NCBI RefSeq assembly: GCF_036884655.1 | Contig: NC_088355.1 | Location: 17,510,001-17,574,000 of the forward strand | Origin: Musa acuminata AAA Group | Taxonomy: Eukaryota; Streptophyta; Magnoliopsida; Zingiberales; Musaceae | Direction of reading: 5' to 3' | DNA: 64,000 bases | In this document: piece by piece, positions 34,734 through 45,282 of the stretch | Numbering within the stretch: position 1 is the stretch's first letter | Layout: every line of letters starts with the position of its first letter | Program-made: the position numbers and the translations under genes | Notes under the pieces: generated by a model | Seen by the model: the letters and a program-made list of their open reading frames with translations, nothing else | Databases searched by the model: none | Told to the model about the DNA's origin: nothing

Positions 34734-35258
34734 TGCAATCAGGGTCCGAATGGTTCACTCCATTCGGCCCACTTGAATCTTTTCAGGGGCCCAATTGCCC
34801 CAAGATTAAGCTAATGGGATCACCTCCCATTTTCATGCTTAATCATCATGCTAACTACGATTATCTCTTAAGACAACTTCTGCAGCTTTGCTCCGATGCG
34901 TCAATCGCTTCTTCCGGCGAGTTTCCTGCCAACTTCCGTCGATCAACCGATAACCCTCGGTGATCCTTCTGCGGACATCCGGCATACTCCTGGACTTTGC
35001 GACGATCCACTTGGCGAGTTCCGACGAGCTTCGCTTGGCAAGCTTCTGGACTTCTCGGATCTGTTCTCTTTGAACCTCCGACGACCGTCCGAACTTCCGT
35101 CGAACTCTCGAACTCCCAACGTGATCATGATCTTGACTCCGGCGCAACTCCTGCTGCTTGTCTTACTCTCATCGTAGTTAATCCTGCACACTTATCTCAA
35201 CACATAGATTAGATAACAAATGACAATTGACTTCATCATCAAAATCCGAGATTCAACA

Positions 35259-35864
35259 AGAAGTTCTCCTCCCTCTTTTCTTCCAAGTTTTGATCTTTCA
35301 AGAGAGGAGAGAAAATTATGTAAGGGTTGTCTCCTAAGCTTGTCTAAAGGAGTGAAACTGTAAAAGGGTGGTTGGCCTTAGCCTATTGAAGGAAGGCCTC
35401 TAGTGGACATCGGTGACCTCAACGGAGGAGGAAGCCAAAAGTGGATGTAGGTCAAGATTGACCGAACTATTCTAAATCTCGATTTGCATTTACTTTCTGT
35501 TTTCTATCATAACTGTAAATTGCCTCCATTGCTTTACTTTAACTGCACTTCGCCTAATCTAAGTTAAAGCAATTTCTGAATCGGTTTTCATACCGAAATC
35601 GCTTTTATCGTACGAACGTCGTATTTCGATTTGCAATTACATTCTGTTCTCTATCTTAACTACAAACTGCCTCTATATCTTTACTTTAACTGTATCTCAC
35701 TTGATCACAAGTTAAAGTGATTTCTGAATTAGCTTTCTTACTGAAATCGTTTTTATCATACAAATGTCATTTTAAATCGTCGAAAATTTTTCGCTGCACT
35801 AATTCACCCCTCACCCCCCCCCCCCCCCCCCCTCCCCCCTCTCTTAGTGCTCTTGATCCTAACA
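35259..35864 (+). repeat. 3' LTR of R4, second part
   Basis: The LTR continues after the R6 target duplication. It includes the uninterrupted leader hairpin region (about 35376-35402) that R5 split in the 5' LTR, the tandem duplication of about 150 bp, and a C-rich run at 35806-35838. It ends GATCCTAACA at 35864. Confidence 0.85.
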
Positions 35865-36240
35865 GGGTCTACTGCCACTCCTTTTGATATTATGTGTCTA
35901 AGGTACTCTACTTTTTGCTAGAGAAAACTGTACTTTGGCTGCTTAACAAAAAGAGTATTCTCTCGAAGGATTGTCAAAACAACCCATAAATGCTGAAAGT
36001 GAGTCTCAAGAGAATGGCTATAAATGATAATATTATTGAAAAATACTAGCACAAATTTATGAAGAAAGCTCCAAAAAATATCATTCATGAGACTTTGGAA
36101 GGTTGAAGAAGCTCCGAAAAATATCCGATGGTCATGTTGCCAAGTAGGAGGAAGACCGTTCGGCTCAGCAAAAATGTTGGCAAATTCGACAAGCCATTGG
36201 GTGAGATCTTGATCTTTAATTTCTATTTTCTTCCCCTCTG
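35865..36240 (-). pseudogene. R7 gypsy RT fragment
   Basis: Read on the minus strand, the piece shows the RT palm block (FGASSTFQSLMNDIF), a mutated active site VFFNNIIYS where gypsy RTs have FxDD, and VEYLRHIISKGVAVDP. Both catalytic Asp have become Asn. It joins the end of the protease region directly, so the N-terminal part of RT has been deleted. R4's 3' LTR cuts it at 35865. Confidence 0.75.
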
Positions 36241-36772
36241 GTTGCTGCTAGAGATGCATAAAAAAGCCACCATTTATCTTATGCAAAACTTTCTCCATTC
36301 GTTGGGTCGAAATGGTGGTTACGTTGCTTCCATGCTTCCCGCGTAGGATGATCTGTTTGCCTTTGCAGTAGAATTTCATAATTAATTTGGAGAAGTTCCA
36401 AAAGACATCACCTAGCATCGTCTGCCATTCTATGGCAAGCACGGCCTCATAGTCATCAATTGGTAGGAGTAAGAAGCCGGTGCTAATTTCTTGGTCTTGT
36501 AGTAATAGTTTCACCTACGAACATCTTTGGTCGCACCTTAGGATTCTTCCATTGGTGACCTTTACATCGAACTTGCTACAACCTTCGATGTGTAGCACCA
36601 TCCGAGCAGCAACCTTACTATTTAGGAAGATATTAGTGCTGCCTATGTCAATGAGAACAATAATCGATTGTTGTTTGAGAAGGCCTCCAACTTTCATCAT
36701 TTGCTGGTTTGAGTAGCTGGCTAGTGCGTGTACTATAACGTCGGTCGGTTGTGGCTCTTCTTCCATATCTTC
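36241..36772 (-). pseudogene. R7 gypsy aspartic protease region
   Basis: The minus strand shows VHALASYSNQQ, then VLIDIGSTNIFLN, which is the LIDSGSTHNF active site with Ser changed to Ile after the catalytic Asp. The downstream block LPIDDYEAVLAIEWQTMLG matches the typical LP...YDVVLGIEWL region. One stop (near 36515) interrupts the frame. It is the retroviral-type protease of a plant Ty3/gypsy element and would release Gag and Pol proteins. It is inactive here. Confidence 0.8.
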
Positions 36773-37720
36773 TTCTTAATGTTCAAGGCTCTCTTCTAGA
36801 TGTTTAATGATCTCTTCTTCTACTGGTTCAATCATAAGAAGTGTCTCCCTTTTCTACAGCGATGCTCGTGGCTCCATGGCTCATCGCAGTGCCAACATAA
36901 CCCCTTCATAGATTGCTCCCGAAGCTCTTCTCTTTCAACCGTTTTGGTACAATGACTCAGTTGATAGTAGGGGAGGCTAAGAGCTTTAGTATTGCTGGTC
37001 AGGGAGCAACCCTAGTCCTCTGAGCTTTATAGTTCAATCGCTCCTCTTGAAGTCGTGCGAAAGAGATGGTTGCCATAAGCGTGTACGGTTGTCGTGCTTT
37101 AACTTCTCCCTGGATCTACGGCTTCAAGCCCTCAATGAAGGTCCCCAATAGCTATTTTTCAAACTAATCACGAGTTTGATTAGATAACCTTTCAAACCTA
37201 GTTTGGTACTCCTGAATGGTGGAGGTTTGTCGGATCTTTGCTAGTTGTCCATCAATGTTCTCGTAATCGGTTGGTCCGAAGCGGATCAGCGGTCCTTCTT
37301 TGAATTGTCACCATGAGAGGACTCCATGAGTGTGTTAAAACTAGTAAAACTACTATATGACATCCCCTTCAAGATGTATAGCCACAATTTCTACCATAGA
37401 TACATCCGCGGTTTTGTGGTACCGAAAATATTGCTCTGCGCACAAGATCCTATCAATCGGGTCTCCTTCTTCCCATCTAGGGAAGTCCACTCTCATGCGT
37501 GGATAGTTGGGATCGGTCAAAGAGCCTCTCGTCTCTTGGAAGTCATCTCTTCAGGCTTAGTACGATTGGTTAAAGCTATCTCCTTGATATGATTTCTTCG
37601 GGCTTAGTGGTCGGCCCAAACTGAGTTCGGTAAAGAGAGTCTAAATCTTATCCTCCATTCATGCCTCGAAGGCTTCAAATTTAGCATTGATTACCTTCTC
37701 AGATGTCATAGTATATGCCT
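36773..37720 (-). pseudogene. gag: R7 gypsy gag remnant
   Basis: The minus strand gives broken Gag (Retrotrans_gag-type) pieces. TFIEGLKP near 37110-37150 matches the R12 block GPFIEGLKLEI (63720-63760). Upstream of it, near 37190-37230, is a further block (QEYQTRFERL-like) found in both copies. A glutamine-rich linker and weak zinc-finger traces lie towards 36800-36950. Several stops and frameshifts are present. Confidence 0.65.
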
Positions 37721-38664
37721 CCAAATCTGTGATGTTAAGATCTCTCTTTTGTTGTTGGGTTAAAGGCACGTATAGGTTGAGATAAGTGATAGTCGAAAGG
37801 GTTGGTGGATTGATGGATATAGGCTGTGGTTTATACTTATTTTGTGGTTGTTTTGGTTGTAGTTTGAGGGTATGGTTTAGTGGAGTTTTAGGGCTATGAT
37901 GGTAGTGGATGAAGGTTAGGAAAAAGTTTTAGATCTGTGGTAGATGGCAGCAAAGTTTTGATAGAAATCAATGGAAGTTGCTATAGGTATGTGTTGTCTT
38001 TTAAGAGTAGAATTGTCGTCGAAGAAACAATGGTTTCTCGATGAAATTTGTAGAAAAAATTGAGAGATTTGTGGAGGAAATTTGATAGTAAAATCTCAGT
38101 TTATATAACAGCAAGGATGACCAATTTAATCAAGAAAATTTTGGCAGTATAACAACAAGGAAATTGGTGCAAGTTACGATCGCAGAATTCTTGTCGAAAA
38201 ATTTCAGCGGCTTGCATTGAAAATTTGCAGCAACACAATAGTGTTTTTAGAGATAAAATCCTCAATAGATCATTCTTAGATGGGAGCCAAGATGATCTAT
38301 GAAGTGTATAAAAAAATTTGTTCAGAAAGGATTATAAATAGATCGATTACGACAACAATATGCGGCTAAAATTTTTTACAGCTATCCTTCATTCGCAAAG
38401 ATGATAACTTTTACGACGGAAAGAATTCGCAGCATAGGATAGATAAGAAGACATCTTCTTGGTATTTTGAATGGAAGATTAGAGCAGCAAAAGATATAGT
38501 GATAGGAGAATACCATATCTCTGATGCAATTGGAGGTGACGACAGTAGATTGATTTGATCTACGACAGAAGATGACGGTGGAGATGACGACGTCAAGAGC
38601 AATTATGGGAATTGCTTGGTTGGTGGTGGGCGGTAGGGATGACAGCAAAAGTAGCAATATCATT
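37721..38664 (-). other. R7 5' leader, no gene seen
   Basis: This is the region between the PBS and gag of R7. I see no protein family on either strand; the short frames are not supported. Confidence 0.5.
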
Positions 38665-38676
38665 GCTCTGATACTA
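38665..38676 (-). other. PBS of R7
   Basis: The minus strand TAGTATCAGAGC is an iMet-type site with one change, just inside the LTR end TGTTATAACCC (plus strand) at 38679. Confidence 0.7.
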
Positions 38677-38678
38677 GA

Positions 38679-38757
38679 TGTTATAACCCTTGTAGATTCT
38701 AAACTTGGGGTTGATCTCTTTAAGGGATCAGCCTCCTTGGAACTCTATAGGGGTTCC
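38679..38757 (-). repeat. R7 LTR, first part
   Basis: The PBS-side end of an LTR of about 360 bp, interrupted at GTTCC (38753-38757) by R8. It continues at 51953. Confidence 0.8.
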
Positions 38758-40062
38758 TGTCACGCCCCCCCCTTAATTTAATTTTCATTCGGGAGGTGTG
38801 AACCTAACTCAAAATTGATAATATTATAATTCAACAAACAATCCAGGATCCAATCACATATTTGAGGTCACTAAGAAAAACATTCAAGTCATTCACCTCT
38901 ACAATCCACAATTCACAAAACCTGTGCTATTTATAATCATATATCATGTCACTAGATGATTCTTAAAATCCAAAGGCAACTTAACTAAACCATAACCACA
39001 TCATAAATCCATAATTGTGAGAATCTATACAATTACAAAACTAACATGTACCACATGTTTATATCATTCATTACATAATTTTAACTTAACATTCCCAAAA
39101 TCCTAACATGAGAGGTACTTTTCAAATATTTATAGGATACATCAATCTAGATTTGTCGTTGATACACACAAAAGGAACTTATACAACATCAACATATCAA
39201 GTACGAAAGATTTGCCCCAAAAAATTCTAGCTTCCTACTACCTCAACCCTAACTACATATTTTAGTGAGCGATAAGCCATCATGAAAAATTTATATATCA
39301 ACGGGGTGAGCATATAAAGCTCAGCAAGTGACTAACATATCTATAGCAAAGAGGATAGTTTTTCAAACAAATAAGGTATCAAAAATACAAAGCAGAGATA
39401 CAAGATGAAACAGAAGCATGTGTTGTTTAAGTGTAGAATTACGATGTCATTTCGTTTGAAGCATGTTTTATTCATATAATCGAGGAAGGATAATTGGAGC
39501 ATATCATTGACATAAGGAGCATATCCATGGCATATGGTAATTTCAAAGTATAACAAAGACTTATAACATTTCGGAAACATATCAAAGAACAAAACATGAA
39601 TAGAAGCTAAAATGTCACATGACGATGCATTCATTTCATTCTTATCCAAAGCATACATAGAAACATAGCCAAAGCTTTGGATATCATATCAAACACATAG
39701 AAGGTGAAGTGGGATCATAACATAATATGGTCTATCCATTTCTAAATAACCACCAAGCATAAGTCTCTCACGTTTGGGAGCTCCATCCACCCACGTTTGA
39801 GTAAAGTCATAGGGGGCCGGCAGAGCATCGCGGGCTCTAAGCATAACTCCCTTTACCATTTCTAGCAAATGTTCATATTTATCCCACAAACACCAGAGTA
39901 TAAAGGGACAGTATGAATAATGAAATTAGCATATATCGGAAGCACATGCGGAACAACGAAATGTACATATGTTTTCGAGTCAATACAATATAAACATAAT
40001 CTTTCACAAATGTATTCAGATTTGAAAAGAAATAAAAGCATATGTATATACAAGGACAAAAG

Positions 40063-43000
40063 TATAATATCTCTTACTTTTAAAATTTTATTAATAATAA
40101 TTTATATATAAATTGGAGGATCTATATGTAAATATAAAAATTTCAAGGACTCAATTGTTAAGTTGTAAAAAGAAAAAAAATAAAAAAACCAAAAATTTTG
40201 GTTTTATCCCACCGCCTCCCACGCTAATAGAGAGAGGAGCTGTGGGGCGTGGAGAGAAGAAGAAGAGAAGTAGAGGGAGAAGAGAAGAAAAGAAAAAGAA
40301 GAAGAGAGGGAAGAGGGAGAGGAAAGAGAGATAGCTGCAGCAGCTAGGGCTACAGCACCTCTGTTTCGTGTAGGAGGAAATAGAGGAGTTCATGTGTGGG
40401 GGCGTCAGGGAGGAGAAGAAGAAGAAGAAGAAGAAGAAAAGAGGAGGTGGCTGCGGCAAGGGCTGCAGTGAGGAGCTGTGGGGCGTTGGGGAGGAGAAAG
40501 AAAGAAGAGGAGAAGAAGAAAAGAAGAAGAAGAGGGAAAAGAAGAGAGGAGGAAGAAGAGGGAGAAGAGAAGAATAGAAGAAGAAGATAAAGAGAGGGAA
40601 GTGGGAGAGGAGTGAGAGGTGGAAGCAGCTAGGGCTACAGCACCTCTGTTTCCTGCAGGCGGAAACAGAGGAGATGAGGTGTGGGGCATTAGGGAGGAGA
40701 AGAAGAAGAAGAGGAAAAAGAAGAAGAGAAAATGAAAAAAAAGGAGGGCTACGGCATGGGCTGCAGTGAGAAGGTGTGGGGTGTCGGGTAGGAGAAGGGA
40801 AGAAGAGGAGAAGAAGAAGGAGAAGAAGAAGAAGAGGAAGAGAAGAAGTAGAAGCGGGTGAAGAGGCGGCACCTCTGTTTCCTGCAGGAGGAAACAGAGG
40901 AGAGGAGGTGCTGTTCGTCGGGGAAAAGAAGGGGAGAAGGAGAAGAAGAGAAGAAGAAGAAAGGAAGGAGAAAGAAGAGGAGAAAGGAAAGAAGTAGCTG
41001 CAGCTGCGGCAGCTGCAGCTGTGGCAGGGAAAGAGGAAGAGGAAGGAAGAAGGGAAGGAGAGGAAGAAGAGAAGGGGAAGAAGGGGCTGCGGCTGCGGCG
41101 ATGGCAGCTGCATTTGGAAGAGAAGAAGGAGAGGAAGATGAGCAGGGGAGGAAGAAGAGGCTGCGGCCGTGGCTGAGGCTGCGACTGCAGTAGTGCAGCT
41201 GGGAAAGAAGAGAAGGAAAGGAAGAAGAAGAGAAAGGAAAAGGGAAGAAGAGAGGAAGAGGAGAAGGGGAGGCAGCTACGGCAGTGGCAGCCACAGTTGG
41301 AAGAGAAGGAGAGGAAATAGAGCAGGAGAGGAAGAAGAGGCTACGGTTGTGGTGGCTGCGGCCATGGCTGCGACTGCAACTGCAGCAGTTGTAGCTGGGA
41401 AAGAAAAGAAAGTAAAGGGGGGAAAAGGGGCTGCGGACGAGGTTGTGGCCGCGACGATAGCGACTATGTATGCAGCAGCTGTGTCTGCGAAAGAAGGGGA
41501 GGAAGAAGGCAGTGCGATGGAAGGGGCTGCGACTGTGGCAGCGGCAACGGCGGTGGCTGTGGTAGCTGCGTTTGGGAAAGAAAACGAAGGAATGAGAGTA
41601 AGAGAGAGCAGGTGACTATACCTCTATGTTCTGCATGAGCTGCAGTTATGGAGGAAAAAGAGAAGACATATAGAAAACGAAACAGGGAGAGGACACGGAG
41701 GAAAAGTAGAAGGATTTGGGCTGACACCTTCTTTGGATCTTCGGATCAAAATATTTAAAAGACAAGTGTTCTGATCCTTTCTACTGCAAGCTTTCTAATC
41801 TTTTCTCTTGCAAGTGTTCCGATCCTTCCTATTGTAAGATTTCTAATCTTTCCTATTGCAAGTGTCCTGATCTTTCCTTACTGTAATTTTATCTCTACAT
41901 TTGCTTTAAATATGAGAAACTTTAAATTGTTCTAGCCTTGCATTTGATATATCTCCTGTTTAGATGTAACGATTCAAATCTATGCAACTTTTGAGATTCT
42001 GACCTTTTGATACCGAGCTGCCTATAAGTCTTTGTTGGAAACTCTGATTTGTTCAAAACTGATTTCATTGGAAACTAGACTCGTAGATCTTTCTTTTGAT
42101 GTATGGATTGAAAGATTTAGAATCCAAACACCTGCCTAGTTATCTGTTGAATCTGACATTATGAATTCTACCAAACAGAGATTTTGTTCTACGACCCTTG
42201 TTTACCAAATTATTTGTAACTCTCTCTGTTGAATAGTTCAATTCATATGAAGCTTGTTTTATCTAGAAGTAGATTGAAATATCTTTCCAATGATATATTT
42301 CTGAGTAATTTGGAGCACGATTGATAGTTTGAATCATTTGTTCAATATGCCTCTTGAATTCTGCCAGAAATCGAGCTTTGGTCGATTTCACATATTCTGG
42401 TTTCATTCCTTTGAAAATTGATTTCATCTAACCTTCTTATTTGAATTGAACTATATGTGATTGCTTGGAATCCTTGTATACTCTTGCTTTCATTTTCTTT
42501 TAAATCTGAATACATTTGTAAAGGATTATGTTTACATCGTATTGACTCATAAAGGCACATGTACATTTCATTGTTCCGCATGTGCTTTAGATATGTCCAA
42601 ATTTATTGTTCACAATATCCTTTTGTACTTTGGTGTTTGTGGGATTATTTGGGCCTTTGCCAGAAATGATAAAGGGTATGTGCTTAGAGCCCGCGATGCT
42701 CTAGATTATATTTGGTGGTCATTCAGAAATGGATGGACCATATTATGTTTGGAATCCCACTTCACCATCTATTTGTTTGATATGAAATTCAGAGCCGACC
42801 TAGCACTTGGGCAGGGTGAGAGGGCTCGAGTAGGAAAGGGCTACCCGTGGATGAAGTCGAGAACTCATCACGGCATAGAGCCACCATTGAGTTAAACCTC
42901 ACAAGCACTATGCTAGGGTACGACGTCTGAGCTTCTGTTTCGTATTTTGTATTGATATGCTCTAAAATGTTTCCTATGCCATTGATATACTTCAAAATGC

Positions 43001-43984
43001 TTCACATACCATTGATATATTCCGAAATGTTCCATTTGTCATTGATATGCTCCAGAATATTTCATACGCTATTGGTATGCTCCAATTACTCTGTGCTCCA
43101 TTTGCTATAAATTGATATGTTCTGAAATGTCCTATTTGCCATTGATATGCTCCGGAACATCTCGTACACTATTGATATGCTCTGATTACTCTGTGCTCCA
43201 TTTGCTATGAACGGATATATTCTGAAATGTCCTATTTGCAATTGATATGCTCCGGAACATCTCGTACGCTATTGATATGCTCGAATTACTCTATGCTCCA
43301 TTTGTTATGAATCAAATATGTTATGAATGAAATGGCATTTGCGATTCTGTATCTAATAAGATGATATCCTTGAATCTCTTGGATTCTTTCTTGCATTGTG
43401 ATATCTTGTTCGTTTGAAACTGTCCCCTTTCGTGTTAGATATGCTTTGTCACTTGCTGAGATATTTTTAGCTCACTCTGTTATTATATAAATCTTTCAGG
43501 TCAGCTTGTCACTCTTTGAGATGTTTGAATTGGACTAAGGCAGTGGAGAGCTATTCAGAATTATGGCCAAGTCTTGTTGGTTATTATGTTATTGTTGTAT
43601 AAGCATATTTTGTATGTAATGAAATGTTATCGATGAATCGAAATGGATATACTGTGTAAAAGTGTTAGAAGATCTCTCTTATTTGGAATTTCGGAATGTT
43701 AAGTCTAGTTTATGATGATATGAACTTGTGGTGAATAGTTGGAGTTCTGATTGTATAATTTATTTAGCTTGTGGATTTATAAATGTTGTTCATGTTTGTC
43801 AAGTTGGCTTGGGTTGCCATAAATGTGAATTATCGAGTGATATGATATATGATTATAAACTGCACAGGTTTTATAGATGTGAATTTGATAGAATGTTTTT
43901 CAGTGTCCTCAAATGTTAGTTTGGATCCTAGATTGGTTTGTGATGAAAATTTTAATATTATCGATATTTTTGAGGGGCATGATA
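40063..43984 (+). mobile_element. R9: antisense solo LTR of the R8 family
   Basis: This is a single diverged LTR of the R8 family in the opposite (plus) orientation. Its start TATAATATCTC is a decayed TGTAACATACC and its end GGGGCATGATA a decayed GTGACA. A perfect AAAAG duplication flanks it (40058-40062 and 43985-43989). No internal domain is present, so it is a solo LTR from LTR-LTR recombination. At 3.9 kb it is about 1.1-1.3 kb longer than the R8 LTRs because of the GA-rich block. With the host LTR it forms a long imperfect inverted repeat (38758-40062 against about 42440-43984). Confidence 0.75.
40229..41690. repeat. GA-rich repeat expansion inside R9
   Basis: About 1.45 kb of purine-rich plus strand with AGAAGAAG/GGAAGAAG microsatellites. 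A longer unit of about 250 bp is superimposed, carrying CTGTGGGGCGT, GGGCTGCAG and a hairpin (CCTCTGTTTCC...GGAAACAGAGG) at about 40358, 40643 and 40872. From 41000 on, CTGCGGC/GCAGCTG words dominate. At the equivalent place the R8 LTRs have only a CTT microsatellite of about 25-40 bp (44847-44869, 51553-51589). Confidence 0.8.
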
Positions 43985-45235
43985 AAAAGTATACAGGAAT
44001 TTAAGGTAATAATGTAAAGCTTAACTGAAGTAAGAGTTTTTGCTGAAATCAATTTCTAAAGAGAAGAAACAAGAAAAGCCAAAATCGACCAAAGCTCGAT
44101 TCTGGTAGAATTTGATAGGAACATTGTATGAACTATTTGGATAACCAATTATGCTCCAATTTATACAAAATAGGTGTCATTAGAAAGCATTTCAATCTAG
44201 TTTTAGGCAAATTAAGTTTTACAAGAATTGGAATTTACAACAGGGAGTTACAGATAATTTCATAGCAAAAGGTATGAAAATATTAGCTCTGTTTTACTGA
44301 ATCCATAGGGTCGATGAAAGCAAATGTTTCAGTTAGCAATTGTACTCCAAAAATTTCAAATCAGGTATATACAGAAAGCATTTTGAGTCTAGCTTCGAAT
44401 AAATCATACGTCTTAAGAATCTGTGTTCACAACAGAAAGTTATAAGCAGTTAAGCAACAAGAGGTCAGAAATTTCAGTCCCTATTTTGCAGAATCTATAG
44501 GGTTAATTTAAACAGAAGTCTTAGTAGGCATTTAAACTCCAAATTATTCGATCTTAGTAAAAAAAAAAAGATTATTTTGTCTACTTTCAAATGGATTTTT
44601 CTAAATCAAAGTTTATTACAAAATGTTATAACCGAAATATTACATAGAGATCAGATTACCGAAAAATTTCAGATTCATGGCTTTGTATCAAAACGAAATA
44701 AGGTCTGGTTCTCAATTGAAATCTCTCAAATTTTGCAAAATAAAAATAGAAACAAAGATTAAGGTTACTGTGGGATGGGGTTAGAACACTTGCCTTAAAA
44801 TGATTTGATTCCCAAATATGGGAAAATTGATGAAAAACCTCAAGCTCTTCTTCTTCTTCTTCTTCTTCTCAAAATCACGTTGGCTGCAACTCTTCAGGTT
44901 TGTTTTCTTTAACCTTTCATCTAATTCTTTTTTTTTTTGGGTTTTGGCTAATGCAAAAGTTGCTATGTGTCATGCATGCATGAAAGGGGTTAGGTGTCAT
45001 CTTTAGAGTAAACATAAGTGGCACCATTAGGTTAGCTAGTGACACATGTCCACTATTTTTTTTTTTAACTTAAATCTGAATCTTTCATAAATTATATCAA
45101 ACTTCTAATATTTACTCTTAGGTCCCTAGCCATAAACTTTTAATATAATATTATTTAATATAAAATAATGATTAAATAATCCTTCTTTTTACAAACAAAC
45201 CTTTTACTAAATTTTTAAAAATAGGGTATGTTACA

Positions 45236-45248
45236 CTCTCCCCTCCTT
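45236..45248 (-). other. PPT of R8
   Basis: The minus strand AAGGAGGGGAGAG directly precedes the TGTAACAT start of the 3' LTR. Confidence 0.8.
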
Positions 45249-45282
45249 AAAGAAAAATTTAGTCCTCTAAATTTATCATACC

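Larger units (their letters stand above)
25980..35258 (-). mobile_element. R6: complete two-ORF non-autonomous Sirevirus-like element
   Basis: This 9.3-kb minus-strand element has LTRs at 25980-28276 and 33016-35258, an iMet PBS, an intact full-length gag (31382-32965), a second intact ORF (29504-30619) and a PPT. The target duplication AGAAG is exact (25975-25979 and 35259-35263). The LTRs differ by few substitutions and by one 54-bp copy-number change in U3, so it is recent. It has no protease, integrase, RT or RNase H. The gag stop lies where the pol part would begin in an autonomous relative. An intact Gag, an intact ORF2 and matched LTRs make it plausible that it moved recently using another element's Pol. 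Confidence 0.93.
33016..35258 (-). repeat. 5' LTR of R6 (2243 bp)
   Basis: This is the partner of 25980-28276, 54 bp shorter because of fewer GGCGGTTGCACCTCC units. It has a poly(G) run of 10 at 33039-33048 and the leader hairpin at about 33906-33930. Confidence 0.93.
10137..35864 (+). mobile_element. R4: non-autonomous Sirevirus-like element, host of R5 and R6
   Basis: This plus-strand element has a 5' LTR (10137-11498 and 20216-20677), PBS, decayed gag, a 3-kb non-coding tail and a 3' LTR (24967-25979 and 35259-35864). R5 sits in its 5' LTR and R6 in its 3' LTR. Both have target duplications and both are in the opposite orientation. No pol is present. The outer flanks do not match (AGAAG on the left, GGGTC on the right) and belong to different retrotransposons, so one or both ends were changed after insertion. 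Confidence 0.8.
38758..45235 (-). repeat. 3' LTR of R8, interrupted by R9
   Basis: 38758-40062 and 43990-45235 together match 49171-51952. The LTR has a CTT microsatellite at 44847-44869. The insertion of R9 is bounded by AAAAG on both sides. Confidence 0.85.

Noticed and set aside
40872..40900. A microRNA precursor
   Set aside because: The stem is only about 12 bp and sits in repeated GA-rich DNA, too short for a plant miRNA precursor.
40151..41294. Long minus-strand open frames rich in Ser, Pro, Leu and Phe, and plus-strand frames rich in Arg, Lys and Glu
   Set aside because: They are translations of the GA/TC-rich repeat block inside a solo LTR. The frames are open because the repeats lack stops. 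Composition is simple, and no domain or conserved start is seen.
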